Below, one piece after another: positions 63,530 to 64,000 of a DNA stretch of 64,000 nucleotides. The number at the start of each line of letters is the position of its first letter. The stretch's first letter is position 1. Below the pieces are notes generated by a model. The model made no database searches and was not told the DNA's origin. It was given only the letters and a program-made list of their open reading frames with translations. The position numbers and the translations under genes are program-made. The DNA lies in the NCBI GenBank assembly GCA_937926105.1, contig CALANS010000064.1, positions 1 through 64,000 of the forward strand, given 5' to 3'. Origin of the DNA: an uncultured Actinomycetes bacterium. Its GTDB lineage: Bacteria > Actinomycetota > Actinomycetes > Mycobacteriales > Nakamurellaceae.

Positions 63530-64000
63530 TGGCCACGGTCCTTGCTGCAGTCGCCGGCCCCGTGCTGGGTGCGGTGACTGGCCCGGCCGCCGCGCCGCCG
63601 GTGACGCCAATCCCGGCGCCGGTGGTCGACCTGGTCGCCGTGCTGCCGGTGCTGATCGTGCTCGGCGCGGCCTGTCTGGCGGTGGTGTTCGAGGCGGCGC
63701 TGCCCCGCGGGCAGCGGTTCGGTGCCCAGGTGGTGCTGGCCATCGGCGCGATCCTGGCAGCCGGCATCACCACTGTCGTGCTCGGGGTGAACGGCCACGA
63801 CGTCGTCACCTTCGCCGGCGCGATCTCGGTAGACAGCGCCACCTACGTGATGTGGGGCTCGCTGCTGGCGCTGTCCCTGGTGGCAGTGCCGCTGATGGCC
63901 GATCGGGTCGCGGAACCGGGCGGCGCGTTCGTCGCCCAGGCGGCGGCCATCATCGGCTCCGGCCGGGACCGGCGAGCCGCCGCGGTGGCCACCCCGATGC
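63529..64000 (+). CDS. nuoN: NADH-quinone oxidoreductase subunit N, C-terminus outside the window
   Basis: The first 157 codons of nuoN start at ATG 63529, one base into the nuoM stop. The visible part has an Ala/Pro-rich N-terminus (residues 1-30) and the first helices (VDLVAVLPVLIVLGAACLAV, FGAQVVLAIGAILAAGITTV, YVMWGSLLALSLVAVPLMA). These match the start of the third antiporter-like subunit, which completes the nuoA-N order. The polar loop ending GSGRDRRAAAVAT is low in complexity. The frame runs off the window end. Confidence 0.92.
   Translation, partial: MATVLAAVAGPVLGAVTGPAAAPPVTPIPAPVVDLVAVLPVLIVLGAACLAVVFEAALPRGQRFGAQVVLAIGAILAAGITTVVLGVNGHDVVTFAGAISVDSATYVMWGSLLALSLVAVPLMADRVAEPGGAFVAQAAAIIGSGRDRRAAAVATPM

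Noticed and set aside
1..64000. CRISPR arrays
   Set aside because: No regularly spaced direct repeats with unique spacers were seen; the 42-bp and 15-bp arrays are simple tandem repeats without spacers.

Overview
The window is high-GC throughout, with GTG/ATG starts and many four-base start/stop overlaps, as in actinobacteria. Menaquinone biosynthesis, ResB/CcsB cytochrome c assembly, BldC, Rex, a fused HemD and a 14-gene nuo operon all fit that group. From positions 9115 to 48330 the gene order broadly resembles the Mycobacterium tuberculosis Rv0505c-Rv0561c neighbourhood as I remember it. The surface proteins recall Nakamurella and other Frankia-like genera, but I cannot name the organism.

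Region 1 (1-9000) looks accessory. It has two long secreted repeat-rich proteins (one cut by the window start), a ribbon-helix-helix ParB-like protein, a class F-type sortase, a broken copy of a HAD phosphatase 3' end, a DUF1801 gene, a tyrosine integrase ruined by frameshifts, and small genes of uncertain status. It ends at a tRNA-Arg(CCU) gene, a common integration target. I found no matching att repeat.

Region 2 (9100-17450) holds a SerB1-like HAD phosphatase, an acyl-CoA-ligase-like protein that has lost two catalytic motifs, a large S-layer-homology surface protein, DUF488, an acyl-CoA dehydrogenase and a glutaredoxin-like protein.

Region 3 (17590-28050) starts with rex and its probable operator, then hemD without hemA, hemC, hemB or hemL beside it. 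Three membrane proteins follow, then a histidine phosphatase and the System II cytochrome c set resA-ccdA-resB-ccsB, then bldC.

Region 4 (28448-48330) is the menaquinone region: menA, menE, menB, menC, menD, menF, menG and a menJ-like reductase. Interspersed are an Lrp regulator, small membrane proteins, an MFS exporter, two methyltransferases, a PadR regulator with two HAAS-type membrane proteins, and a DUF222-HNH gene.

Region 5 (48589-64000) is nuoA to nuoN (nuoN cut by the window end), encoding the NADH:menaquinone oxidoreductase. The regions fit one job: heme and cytochrome c assembly, quinone synthesis and complex I. The redox sensor Rex appears to tie them together. One good Rex site lies before rex-hemD and a second lies before the menJ-nuo transcription unit.
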